The notes under the pieces were generated by a model. The model did no database searches. It saw nothing but the letters and a program-made list of their open reading frames with translations, and was not told the DNA's origin. Made by a program: the position numbers and the translations under genes. This document shows positions 17,155 through 25,146 of a DNA stretch of 64,000 nucleotides, in pieces. Within the stretch, counting starts at the first letter, position 1. Each line of letters opens with the position of its first letter. Source of the DNA: an uncultured Clostridia bacterium (GTDB lineage Bacteria > Bacillota > Clostridia > Oscillospirales > Ruminococcaceae); contig CANRLN010000004.1 in the NCBI GenBank assembly GCA_947631445.1, forward strand, positions 1 to 64,000, in the 5' to 3' direction.

Positions 17155-17853
17155 ATGAGCATTAATATTGCAATAGACGGTCCAAGCGGAGCGGGAAAAT
17201 CCAGTATCTCTAAAGAACTTGCACAAAAACTTGCTTTTATTTATGTGGATACCGGTGCTTTGTATCGTGCCGTAGCATTGTATATGGTTCAAAATAATGT
17301 GGATATTCAAAATCCTGATGATGTTGAAAAAAATCTTGAGTCTTTAAAACTTAGCTTTAAACATACTGAGCAGGGGCAAAGGGTTTTTGTTGGCGAGCAG
17401 GACGTAAGCGACAGCATACGAACCAATGAAGTTTCAATGGCGGCTTCTAAAGTTTCGGGTTATCCTGCTGTAAGAGAATTTTTACTATCTTTACAAAAAA
17501 ATATAGCACAGGAAAATGATGTTATAATGGACGGTAGAGATATTGGAACGGTTATTCTTCCAGATGCACAGGTTAAAATATTTCTTACCGCTTCGGCACA
17601 GGAAAGAGCCAGACGCAGGTTTGAAGAACTTAAGGCTACCGACCCTAATGCTGATTATGATGAAATACTAAGACTGATTGAAAAGCGTGATTATGATGAT
17701 ATTCACCGTGACGTTTCTCCCCTTAAAAAGGCACAGGACGCCATAGAAATTGATTCGACCAATCTTTCCAAAGGGCAGGTTGTTGATGCTATATACCAAA
17801 TAGTAGACGAAAAAACTAAAAAAAAAAATCTTCACATGAAATCTATCAGCTGA
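17155..17853 (+). CDS. cmk: Cytidylate kinase
   Basis: Cmk phosphorylates CMP and dCMP with ATP. The 232-residue protein has the P-loop AIDGPSGAGKSS near the N-terminus, the CMP-binding VDTGALYRAVALY and MDGRDIGTVILPDA, and the lid block RARRRFEEL. The true enzyme ends near AIYQIVDEK. The last residues (TKKKNLHMKSIS) come from reading an A11 run in the zero frame and are atypical. The plsC frame begins directly from that run, so some ribosomes or transcripts may make a Cmk-PlsC fusion. Confidence 0.95.
   Translation: MSINIAIDGPSGAGKSSISKELAQKLAFIYVDTGALYRAVALYMVQNNVDIQNPDDVEKNLESLKLSFKHTEQGQRVFVGEQDVSDSIRTNEVSMAASKVSGYPAVREFLLSLQKNIAQENDVIMDGRDIGTVILPDAQVKIFLTASAQERARRRFEELKATDPNADYDEILRLIEKRDYDDIHRDVSPLKKAQDAIEIDSTNLSKGQVVDAIYQIVDEKTKKKNLHMKSIS
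17818..17828 (+). other. A11 run at the cmk-plsC junction, putative slippage site
   Basis: Eleven consecutive A residues near the 3' end of cmk. A -1 shift here moves translation from the cmk frame into the plsC frame, which is open from 17820. Poly-A runs of this length are known sites of ribosomal and RNA polymerase slippage, for example in dnaX genes. A homopolymer sequencing error would give the same picture. Confidence 0.5.
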
Positions 17854-18485
17854 AAGAAAATTTTAAAATAGGCAAAATTTCTTTTATAAGACAATTTCTG
17901 TTCGACCTGCTTAGAATTGTTATTATTGCTATATACCATGGTTATTATAATCTTAAGGTTGAGGGAAAAGAAAATTGCCCTAAACATGGTGGTGTTATAT
18001 ACGCTTCTAATCATCGAAGCTATGCCGACCCAATTATTATTTCTATCGGGGTTAAAGTGCCTTTTAGCTTTATGGCAAAAAAAGAACTTTTTGAGGGAAA
18101 TCCGCTTTTTAAGTTTATTATAAAATTCTTTGGGGCTTTTCCTGTTGAGAGGGGAAAGGGTGATACCGAAATAATTGATATTTCTCTTTCTAAACTTGAA
18201 ATGGGCAGAAACCTTCTTGTTTTTCCTGAAGGTACACGCTCTAAAAATGGCAAGGTCGGCAAGGGCAAAAGCGGTGTTGCACTTATTGCGGCGGCGGCTC
18301 AAGTTCCTGTTATTCCTGTGGGAATATCCTTTGAGGGAAGCAAACTTAAATTCCGGTCGAAGGTTACAGTAAGATATGGTAAACCGATTGCCCTTAAGGA
18401 AATAGGCGTTTGTGACACAAGCCCTCAGAATATAAAAATTCTTAAGCATAGAATAATGCAGGATATTACTGAATTGGTGGATTGA
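17829..18485 (+). CDS. plsC: 1-acyl-sn-glycerol-3-phosphate acyltransferase without its own start codon
   Basis: PlsC transfers an acyl group to lysophosphatidic acid in phospholipid synthesis at the membrane. The catalytic HX4D is present as NHRSYADP, followed by GAFPVERG and the substrate motif FPEGTRSKNG. The frame holds these motifs and a complete N-terminus, but it contains no ATG, GTG or TTG until 18057, which lies inside the gene past the catalytic His. I therefore draw the gene from the slip site in the cmk tail. Starting at 18057 would leave a dead enzyme. CTG codons at 17850 and 17898 are the only other options and have no ribosome-binding site. The stop overlaps the ispH-rpsA start (TGATG). 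Confidence 0.8.
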   Translation, partial: SSHEIYQLKENFKIGKISFIRQFLFDLLRIVIIAIYHGYYNLKVEGKENCPKHGGVIYASNHRSYADPIIISIGVKVPFSFMAKKELFEGNPLFKFIIKFFGAFPVERGKGDTEIIDISLSKLEMGRNLLVFPEGTRSKNGKVGKGKSGVALIAAAAQVPVIPVGISFEGSKLKFRSKVTVRYGKPIALKEIGVCDTSPQNIKILKHRIMQDITELVD

Positions 18486-20419
18486 TGTGTATGAATAATA
18501 TTGTTGTTGCTAAAACAGCGGGATTTTGTTTCGGTGTTGACCGTGCGGTCAAAATAGTTTATAATCAGCTTGACAACGGCAAAAAGGTTGCGACCCTCGG
18601 CCCTATAATTCACAATCAGAATGTTGTGGACGATTTGGCTTCCAAAGGCGTTGTACAAATTGATAATCCGAACGAGGCGAAAAGCGACCAGACGGTTATT
18701 ATCCGTTCGCATGGCGTTACCAAAGCGGTTTATGACCAGCTTGTGGCAACCGGAGCGGAGGTTATCGACGCTACCTGTACTTTTGTTAAACGTATACACA
18801 AAATAGCCATGAATGCGGCAGAAAAAAACAATATACTTCTGGTTGCGGGAGATAAAACCCATCCAGAGGTTGAAGGAATTGTTGGGCATTATTGCGGTGG
18901 AAAGGCTGTTTATGTCTTTGCGGACGAAAGCGAACTTGCCGAAATCATTAATAAAATAGACAAAAATTTAGATGTGACAGTTGTTTCTCAGACTACTTTT
19001 AACACACATATATGGCAGAAATGCCGTGAGGTTTTGGAGGAAAATCTGAAAAACGTTACAATATACAATACAATTTGTGACGCAACCAGCAAACGCCAGA
19101 ATGAGGCGGCACAAATAGCAAAGAATGTTGATATTATGCTTATCGTTGGCGGTAGGCATAGTTCAAATACACACAAGCTTAAAACAATATGTGATGAATT
19201 TTGCAATTGTTTTTTGATAGAAAATGCTTCTGAGCTTTCTGCAATTAACTTTTGCGGTGCGGAATCGGTTGGCATTTCTGCGGGAGCATCGACTCCAGCA
19301 TACATAATTAAGGAGGTTAATAAAATTATGAGCGAAAAAATTGAAGAGTTTGATTTTGCAAGTGAACTCGAAAAAACACTCAAAAAAATACATGTAGGAA
19401 AGAAGGTAGATGGTACAGTTGTAGATATTACAGCTAATGATGAGGTAATTGTTGATATTGGTACTAAACACACCGGTATTGTTACCCTTTCTGAACTTAC
19501 AGATGACACTTCTAAAAAGGCTTCTGACATTGTTTCCAAGGGCGATGTTATTCCTTTGATTGTTCTTTCGACCAGCGATATGGAAGGTATTGTAAAGCTT
19601 TCCAAGAAAAAGGTTGATGCAAGAGCAGGCTTTGAAAAGCTTGTTAAAGCTATGGAAGAAAATGCAGTTGTTAAGGGCAATGTTGCAGAGGTTGTAAAGA
19701 ATGGTGCAGGTCTTATTGTTGTTGCAAACGGCGTAAGAGTGTTTATTCCTGCCTCCCAGTCGGGCGTAAGACGCAATGGCAACCTTAACGACCTTCTCAA
19801 AACCGAGGTTGAATTTAAGCTTATCGAAATTAACGAAGCTAAGAACAAGGCTGTTGGTTCTATCCGTCAGGTCCTTGCTGAAAAGAAAAATGAAATTTTC
19901 GATAAGATTAAGGTTGGCGACGTTATCGAAGGTGTTGTAAAGAGCAATTCCAACTACTATGGTATCTTTGTTGATATTGGCGGTGTTGACGGTCTTGTAA
20001 GACGTGACGACCTTTCCTGGAAGAGATTCAGACTTCCCAGCGAAATTGTAAGCGTTGGCGATAAGATTGAGGTTACTGTTAAGGATATTGACAAGGAAAA
20101 CGGCAAAATCGCCCTTATTGCAAAGAAATCTGAAGATGACCCATGGGAAAACTTTAAGGCTAATTACCAGAAAGGTCAGGTTGTAAAGGCAAAGATTGTT
20201 TCTATTGCTGAATTTGGTGCTTTTGCTCAGATTATTGACGGTGTTGACGGTCTTATCCACATTTCTCAGATTGCTAATCAGCACGTTGAAAATGTTTCGG
20301 ATATTCTTAAAGAAGGTCAAGAGGTTGAAGCTGCTATTATCAGCATTGACTATGACACAAGAAGAATAGGTCTTTCTATGAGAGCTTTGCTTGAAGACAG
20401 CGACGAAACAGAAGAATAA
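18485..20419 (+). CDS. ispH-rpsA: Bifunctional IspH (HMBPP reductase) and ribosomal protein S1
   Basis: The first about 280 residues are IspH, the iron-sulphur enzyme that makes IPP and DMAPP in the last step of the MEP pathway. Cluster cysteines lie in KTAGFCFGVDRA, VIDATCTFV and NTICDATSKRQ. The rest is a ribosomal protein S1 with four S1 RNA-binding domains (for example VGKKVDGTVVDITANDEVIVD and KGQVVKAKIVSIAEFGAFAQI). The fusion is a known feature of Clostridia. The ATG at 18485 overlaps the plsC stop; a second ATG at 18491 is also possible after GGTGG at 18475. Confidence 0.95.
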   Translation: MCMNNIVVAKTAGFCFGVDRAVKIVYNQLDNGKKVATLGPIIHNQNVVDDLASKGVVQIDNPNEAKSDQTVIIRSHGVTKAVYDQLVATGAEVIDATCTFVKRIHKIAMNAAEKNNILLVAGDKTHPEVEGIVGHYCGGKAVYVFADESELAEIINKIDKNLDVTVVSQTTFNTHIWQKCREVLEENLKNVTIYNTICDATSKRQNEAAQIAKNVDIMLIVGGRHSSNTHKLKTICDEFCNCFLIENASELSAINFCGAESVGISAGASTPAYIIKEVNKIMSEKIEEFDFASELEKTLKKIHVGKKVDGTVVDITANDEVIVDIGTKHTGIVTLSELTDDTSKKASDIVSKGDVIPLIVLSTSDMEGIVKLSKKKVDARAGFEKLVKAMEENAVVKGNVAEVVKNGAGLIVVANGVRVFIPASQSGVRRNGNLNDLLKTEVEFKLIEINEAKNKAVGSIRQVLAEKKNEIFDKIKVGDVIEGVVKSNSNYYGIFVDIGGVDGLVRRDDLSWKRFRLPSEIVSVGDKIEVTVKDIDKENGKIALIAKKSEDDPWENFKANYQKGQVVKAKIVSIAEFGAFAQIIDGVDGLIHISQIANQHVENVSDILKEGQEVEAAIISIDYDTRRIGLSMRALLEDSDETEE

Positions 20420-20550
20420 TTTGATAACATCAGTTTTTGCTAAATAAATTCAAGTAATTAAACGGGGGCAGACAGGGTGCAAAAAATAACGTTGTGCCTT
20501 TATGCTCCTTTTTGTGTGTTTTTATTTTTTACGAAAGGCGTATTAAAAAA

Positions 20551-22764
20551 ATGGAACAAAAGAGAAGAAAGGGCAACACAAACAGAAAAACTAAAACTAA
20601 TAAAAAAGCATCTCCGGCAGTGGCTGTTTTAAGAGGCGTTGGCATTACCTTTTTATCTATTATACTGATATGTATTATCACCTGCACAATCTTTGCAACA
20701 GCCCTTACCATTTATGTTATGAATTTTGCGGACTCATCTTCAACCGTGCTGCTTGAGGACGCTGAAATGAACTATGCAACCCGCTTTTTTGCTAAAAATC
20801 CTAAGTATACCCCCGGCGGAGATGAGGATGAATGGGTACTTTATTATAAAATTGTTCCAACCGGAACAACCATGAAATGGACGGATTTTGAGGATATTCC
20901 CGAAACCCTCCGTGACGCTTATATCTACACCGAGGACGAAAGATTTTATTCGCACGAGGGTGTTGACTTCAAACGAACAATGGCGTCCTTTGCTAATATG
21001 TTTTTGCACTTTTATGATAGCAAGCAGGGCGGTTCTACCATCACACAGCAGACTATAAAAAATATAACCGGCGATTCGGACGCTTCCGGTATTTCGGGAA
21101 TTAACCGAAAAATCCGTGAAATTTTTACCGCCATAGATATGGAACAATCTTATCTGAAAGATGATATTTTAGAGTGTTATTTAAACATTGTTCCGCTGGG
21201 TGACGGTAAGTATAATATTATCGGGGTTCAGGCGGCGGCTAACTATTATTTTGGTAAGGACGTTTCCGAACTTTCGCTTGCTGAATGTGCCGCTCTTGCC
21301 GGAATGACCAATTCTCCTACCGCAAACAACCCCTCAAAAGAGGAAAATAATTTTAAAAGACGTGACTATACTTTAAGGCATATGCGTAATAACGGTGCTA
21401 TCACTCCGGAAGAATATGACGAAGCTATAAAAGAAAAACTTAATGTAACCTGTGATATTAAATACACAAGTGTTGACCAATACGACAAGGACGAAAAGGC
21501 TATAAACGAGGGTATTACAACCTACTTTACCGATGAGGCTTACAAGCAGGCTATTAATATCTTAAGCGAAAACTATGACGTGGATACCGATTCGGCAAAG
21601 GAAAAACTTACAAGCGGTGGGTATAATATCTATCTTACAATTGATGTTGATATGCAGGATAAGGTGGATAAGAAATTTAAAGACCCTAAAACTTTTCAGG
21701 CTTATAATCTTTCGCAGGACGACCTGCTTTCCGCTTTTATCTGTCTTGACTATCAAGGAAATGTTAAGGCGGTTTGCGGAGGTCGTGACGAAAAAACCGT
21801 TTCTATGGGCTGGAACATTGCAACCAATTCACAGCGTTCTCCCGGTTCGTGCATAAAGCCAATTGCTTCCTATGCACCAGCTATTGATAATGATGTTTGC
21901 ACATGGTCAACCCTATTTAAAGACGAACCAATTATGATTGATGAAAATGGCGACGGAACTAAAGACAAAAAATGGCCTGTAAACTATTCAGAGGTTGGAG
22001 GTACTTCCAACTGGTCATATAATTATTATCCAACATGGTATATGTTGATGCGTTCGCTTAACACCTGCCCCGCACAGCTTATTGAACAGATGACACCGGA
22101 CGCTTCCTATGTGTTCTTACAGGATAAATTGAAGATGACCCTTTCCCCACTTGATGCGGACTATTCGCCAATGACGGTTGGTGGTATGACCAAAGGAACC
22201 TATCTTGACGAACTTGTTTCGGCTTATCAGATTTTCGGAAATGGCGGTAAATTCTATGACCGAACCTATATTTCAAGAATTACCGACTATTCGGGAGCAA
22301 GCGTTTATGACCACAACTATGCTTATTCGCAAGCAATTGCTGAAAACTCTGCATATGTTGTAAACCGAATGATGTATGAGGTTGTAAACAATGACAACGG
22401 AACAGGTAAACAAGCTAAGGTAAACGGTGTTGAGGTTGTCGGAAAAACCGGTACTTCTCAGGAATGGCAGAACCTTCAGTTTGTTGGACTTACCCCCGAT
22501 TATGTTTCGGGCGTTTGGATTGGTTATGACGACCTTGAAACTATTCCTACCAACAAATATAATAATATCGCTAAGATATGGAAAAATATTTTCGGAGATA
22601 TTGCAAAGAACGAGGAAAACAAGGAATTTCAAAAACCGGATTCGGTTGTTGAGGCTGAATATTGCACCAAGAGTGGACTTCTTGCTACCGACAAGTGCAA
22701 AAACAAATCTAAGGGATATTATAAAGATTCCAACACTCCCGGATATTGTACTTCCTGTGGATAA
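20551..22764 (+). CDS. Class A penicillin-binding protein (PBP1A type)
   Basis: A bifunctional peptidoglycan glycosyltransferase and transpeptidase of 737 residues. A basic cytoplasmic tail precedes one membrane segment (about residues 33-55). The GT51 domain has TEDERFYSHEGVDFKRT and GGSTITQQTIKN. The transpeptidase has the SxxK motif in SPGSCIKP, the SxN in RSLNTCPAQ and KTG in VGKTGTSQ. It ends in a Cys-containing tail (YCTSCG). I start it at 20551 because the upstream extension lacks a ribosome-binding site. The 130-bp gap before it shows nothing else. Confidence 0.95.
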   Translation: MEQKRRKGNTNRKTKTNKKASPAVAVLRGVGITFLSIILICIITCTIFATALTIYVMNFADSSSTVLLEDAEMNYATRFFAKNPKYTPGGDEDEWVLYYKIVPTGTTMKWTDFEDIPETLRDAYIYTEDERFYSHEGVDFKRTMASFANMFLHFYDSKQGGSTITQQTIKNITGDSDASGISGINRKIREIFTAIDMEQSYLKDDILECYLNIVPLGDGKYNIIGVQAAANYYFGKDVSELSLAECAALAGMTNSPTANNPSKEENNFKRRDYTLRHMRNNGAITPEEYDEAIKEKLNVTCDIKYTSVDQYDKDEKAINEGITTYFTDEAYKQAINILSENYDVDTDSAKEKLTSGGYNIYLTIDVDMQDKVDKKFKDPKTFQAYNLSQDDLLSAFICLDYQGNVKAVCGGRDEKTVSMGWNIATNSQRSPGSCIKPIASYAPAIDNDVCTWSTLFKDEPIMIDENGDGTKDKKWPVNYSEVGGTSNWSYNYYPTWYMLMRSLNTCPAQLIEQMTPDASYVFLQDKLKMTLSPLDADYSPMTVGGMTKGTYLDELVSAYQIFGNGGKFYDRTYISRITDYSGASVYDHNYAYSQAIAENSAYVVNRMMYEVVNNDNGTGKQAKVNGVEVVGKTGTSQEWQNLQFVGLTPDYVSGVWIGYDDLETIPTNKYNNIAKIWKNIFGDIAKNEENKEFQKPDSVVEAEYCTKSGLLATDKCKNKSKGYYKDSNTPGYCTSCG

Positions 22765-22781
22765 AAAATATAAATATAGCA

Positions 22782-22815
22782 AAGGGGCTGTTGATAGGCA
22801 ACAGTCCCTTGTTTT
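22782..22815 (+). terminator. Terminator between the PBP gene and nth
   Basis: GGGGCTGTTG (22784-22793) pairs with CAACAGTCCC (22799-22808), followed by TTGTTTT. Confidence 0.82.
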
Positions 22816-22842
22816 AAAAATTAATTTAAAGAGGTGATTTTT

Positions 22843-23478
22843 TTGACCAAAAAAGAAAGAGCGGAAAAAGCCGTTGAAATTTTAGAGGGTGTTTACCCCG
22901 ATGCTGAATGTTCGCTTAAATACAAACACCCTTATGAACTGCTTATTGCAACAAGGCTTTCGGCACAATGCACCGATGCAAGGGTTAATATTGTAACAAA
23001 AGAGCTTTTTGAAAAATATAAATCTATTGATGAATTTGCAGAGGCAAATTTAGAGGATATTGAAAATATTATAAAACCCTGTGGGCTTTATAAAACCAAG
23101 GCAAAGAGTATTATTGAAATGTGCAGTCAAATTAAAAATAATTTCGGCGGAAAGCTTCCCGATACCCTTGAACAGCTTACCTCCCTTTCGGGAATCGGAC
23201 GAAAAACTGCTAATCTTATTATGGGGGACGTTTTCGGCAAACCTGCGGTTGTAACCGACACCCATTGTATCAGAATATGCTATCGTTTGGGTTTGACAAA
23301 CGAAAAAGAACCCTACAAGGTTGAAATGGAGCTTAGAAAAATTCTACCAATGGAAAAAGCATCAATGTTTTGTCACAGACTGGTTATTTTCGGCAGGGAA
23401 ACCTGCACTGCACGAAAAACAAACTGCGAAAAATGTCAGCTTGAGGGAATTTGTGAAAAAAATAATTATAAAAAGTAA
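22843..23478 (+). CDS. nth: Endonuclease III
   Basis: A DNA glycosylase/AP lyase for oxidised pyrimidines. The protein has 211 residues. The helix-hairpin-helix is LSGIGRKTANLIMGDVFG, the catalytic Asp is in VVTDTHCIRICYRL, and the C-terminal cluster shows C-X6-C-X2-C-X5-C (CTARKTNCEKCQLEGIC). The TTG at 22843 is chosen because AAAGAGGTGA lies just upstream. It is monocistronic, set off by terminators on both sides. Confidence 0.95.
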   Translation: MTKKERAEKAVEILEGVYPDAECSLKYKHPYELLIATRLSAQCTDARVNIVTKELFEKYKSIDEFAEANLEDIENIIKPCGLYKTKAKSIIEMCSQIKNNFGGKLPDTLEQLTSLSGIGRKTANLIMGDVFGKPAVVTDTHCIRICYRLGLTNEKEPYKVEMELRKILPMEKASMFCHRLVIFGRETCTARKTNCEKCQLEGICEKNNYKK

Positions 23479-23661
23479 TACTTTCAAGAAAAATTAATTA
23501 TTTTTCTATTTACTTTTTCATTAAAATAGTATATAATATATATAATAATTATATAGTAAAATTATTTGAACAGGTAATGTTATAAAATTTTTATAACGAA
23601 TTTTTGAGTTGTTTTTCTGCCATTGGCGGATAAATAATAAAAAATATATTTGGAGGAAAAA

Positions 23662-25086
23662 ATGAAGAAAATACTTAAAGTATTGAGTGTATTGACTGTT
23701 TGCACGGCAATGGTGGCTTTGGGTGGCTGTAACCTGATGAACAATCAAACTGATGACGATATTGAAATTCCAAAGGTCAATTTATCATCGCAGGAGGATT
23801 CAAAGGCGGAAAATCTGCCCTACAAATGGCTTATTGAGCCTACTATTGACGCAGACAATATAATTGTGTTTGACGGCGGGCAGGTCAACCCCGACAAAAC
23901 CGAAAATATTGCCTATAAAAAATGCGTTGTTTATAAAGACGATGGCAAATATGGATTTATGGACTATAAGGGAAACAAAATAGTTCAGGCGGAATATGAT
24001 GATTATTTTCTTTGCTGGTGCGGAGAGGTCGTTCTGTTTAATCGCAATACGGACGAAAATTCCAAGGAGAAATACTCCAAAACCTGCACCCTTACCGATT
24101 CGCTTCAGCCGATTTCTAAATTTACAGAGCATGAAAACGACCAAACAAGATATTATTATAGTGAGGAAAAAAAGGAAGTATATGCAGTAAAAGCGGACGG
24201 TTCTAATCCTCAGAAATATACCGACAAAAAAGCTGTGGTTGTTCAGTCGGCAAACATTACTTTTGAAGAACATGAGCAGGACGGCGATAAAAAAGAGATT
24301 GTCGCTAAGATTGATTCGGTTTCCAATATGTACGGAGTTTACAAAGAGGGAAAGCTTGTCGCTCCGATTGAATATGCCGATGCTTATTGCCCTGCTTTCA
24401 AAAGTGCGGGTTCTACTGGAATCTGCCTTAAAAAAGACGGTAAATGGGGATACCTTACAATAAATGGAGATGTTCTTATTGATTTTAATTGTGACGGAAT
24501 TGCTTCAAGCTATAACGGCTCAATTATGGATAATGATATTGACCTGCACCCTTATTTGTTTAATGGCGAATTTGTGCCTATTATCCGTGACGGTCGAGCA
24601 GGATATTATAATTCAAGAGGTCAAGAGGTTGTCCCAATCGGCGAATTTGAGCAGGCACGACCCATTTATAACGGTCGTGGCTGGGTTAAAAAGGACGGTA
24701 GATGGGGTGTTATAAACCTTGGCGAACTTAAGGAAGAACCTAAAAAGGCTGATAAGAACAGCAAAAAGGATAGTAGCGTTAATATAGATACCACAACCAC
24801 AACTGCTTCATGGACATCTAACACCACCACGACAACTCCAAAAACCGAAACCAAAAAGCAGGAGCAAACAACCCAAAGTCAAGAACAGAATACAACCACA
24901 CCACCCCCAGAAACTACTACGCCACCCCCAGAAACTACTACACCACCTCCAGAAACTACCACACCGCCTCCCGAAACTACAACACCTCCTCCACAGACCA
25001 CAACCCCTCCCCCACAAACAACTCCTGCACCATCTCCAACACCTGAACCAACCCCCGAACCTGCTCCGGCAGAAAATGTTGAATAA
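23662..25086 (+). CDS. WG-repeat lipoprotein with Pro/Thr-rich tail
   Basis: A 474-residue lipoprotein. The signal peptide ends in a lipobox VALGGC, so it is probably anchored to the outer face of the membrane. The body carries several WG-type beta repeats such as YKDDGKYGFMDYKGNKIVQ, LKKDGKWGYLTINGDVLI and VKKDGRWGVINLGEL. The C-terminal 100 residues are a Thr-rich stretch and then tandem PPPETTT/PPPQTT units. The function of WG-repeat proteins is not settled. The start at 23662 has GGAGG five bases upstream; a TTG at 23650 is less likely. Confidence 0.85.
   Translation: MKKILKVLSVLTVCTAMVALGGCNLMNNQTDDDIEIPKVNLSSQEDSKAENLPYKWLIEPTIDADNIIVFDGGQVNPDKTENIAYKKCVVYKDDGKYGFMDYKGNKIVQAEYDDYFLCWCGEVVLFNRNTDENSKEKYSKTCTLTDSLQPISKFTEHENDQTRYYYSEEKKEVYAVKADGSNPQKYTDKKAVVVQSANITFEEHEQDGDKKEIVAKIDSVSNMYGVYKEGKLVAPIEYADAYCPAFKSAGSTGICLKKDGKWGYLTINGDVLIDFNCDGIASSYNGSIMDNDIDLHPYLFNGEFVPIIRDGRAGYYNSRGQEVVPIGEFEQARPIYNGRGWVKKDGRWGVINLGELKEEPKKADKNSKKDSSVNIDTTTTTASWTSNTTTTTPKTETKKQEQTTQSQEQNTTTPPPETTTPPPETTTPPPETTTPPPETTTPPPQTTTPPPQTTPAPSPTPEPTPEPAPAENVE
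24897..25020 (+). repeat. Coding repeats for PPPETT units
   Basis: Near-perfect 21-bp coding units (CCACC-CCAGAAACTACTA type) encode four PPPETTT copies and then two PPPQTT copies at the end of the WG-repeat lipoprotein. They form a cell-wall-spanning type stalk. Confidence 0.85.
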
Positions 25087-25091
25087 TAAAT

Positions 25092-25127
25092 TATCCTCTT
25101 TGCCAAACTCGGCAAAGAGGATTTTTT
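25092..25127 (+). terminator. Terminator of the WG-repeat lipoprotein gene
   Basis: ATCCTCTTTGCC (25093-25104) pairs with GGCAAAGAGGAT (25111-25122), followed by TTTTTT. It stands between the lipoprotein gene and the convergent pheT. Confidence 0.9.
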
Positions 25128-25146
25128 ATGTTTAAAAATATAATTT

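Noticed and set aside
19163..20320. Minus-strand ORF antisense to rpsA
   Set aside because: Antisense shadow of biased codons in the S1 gene; no ribosome-binding site.
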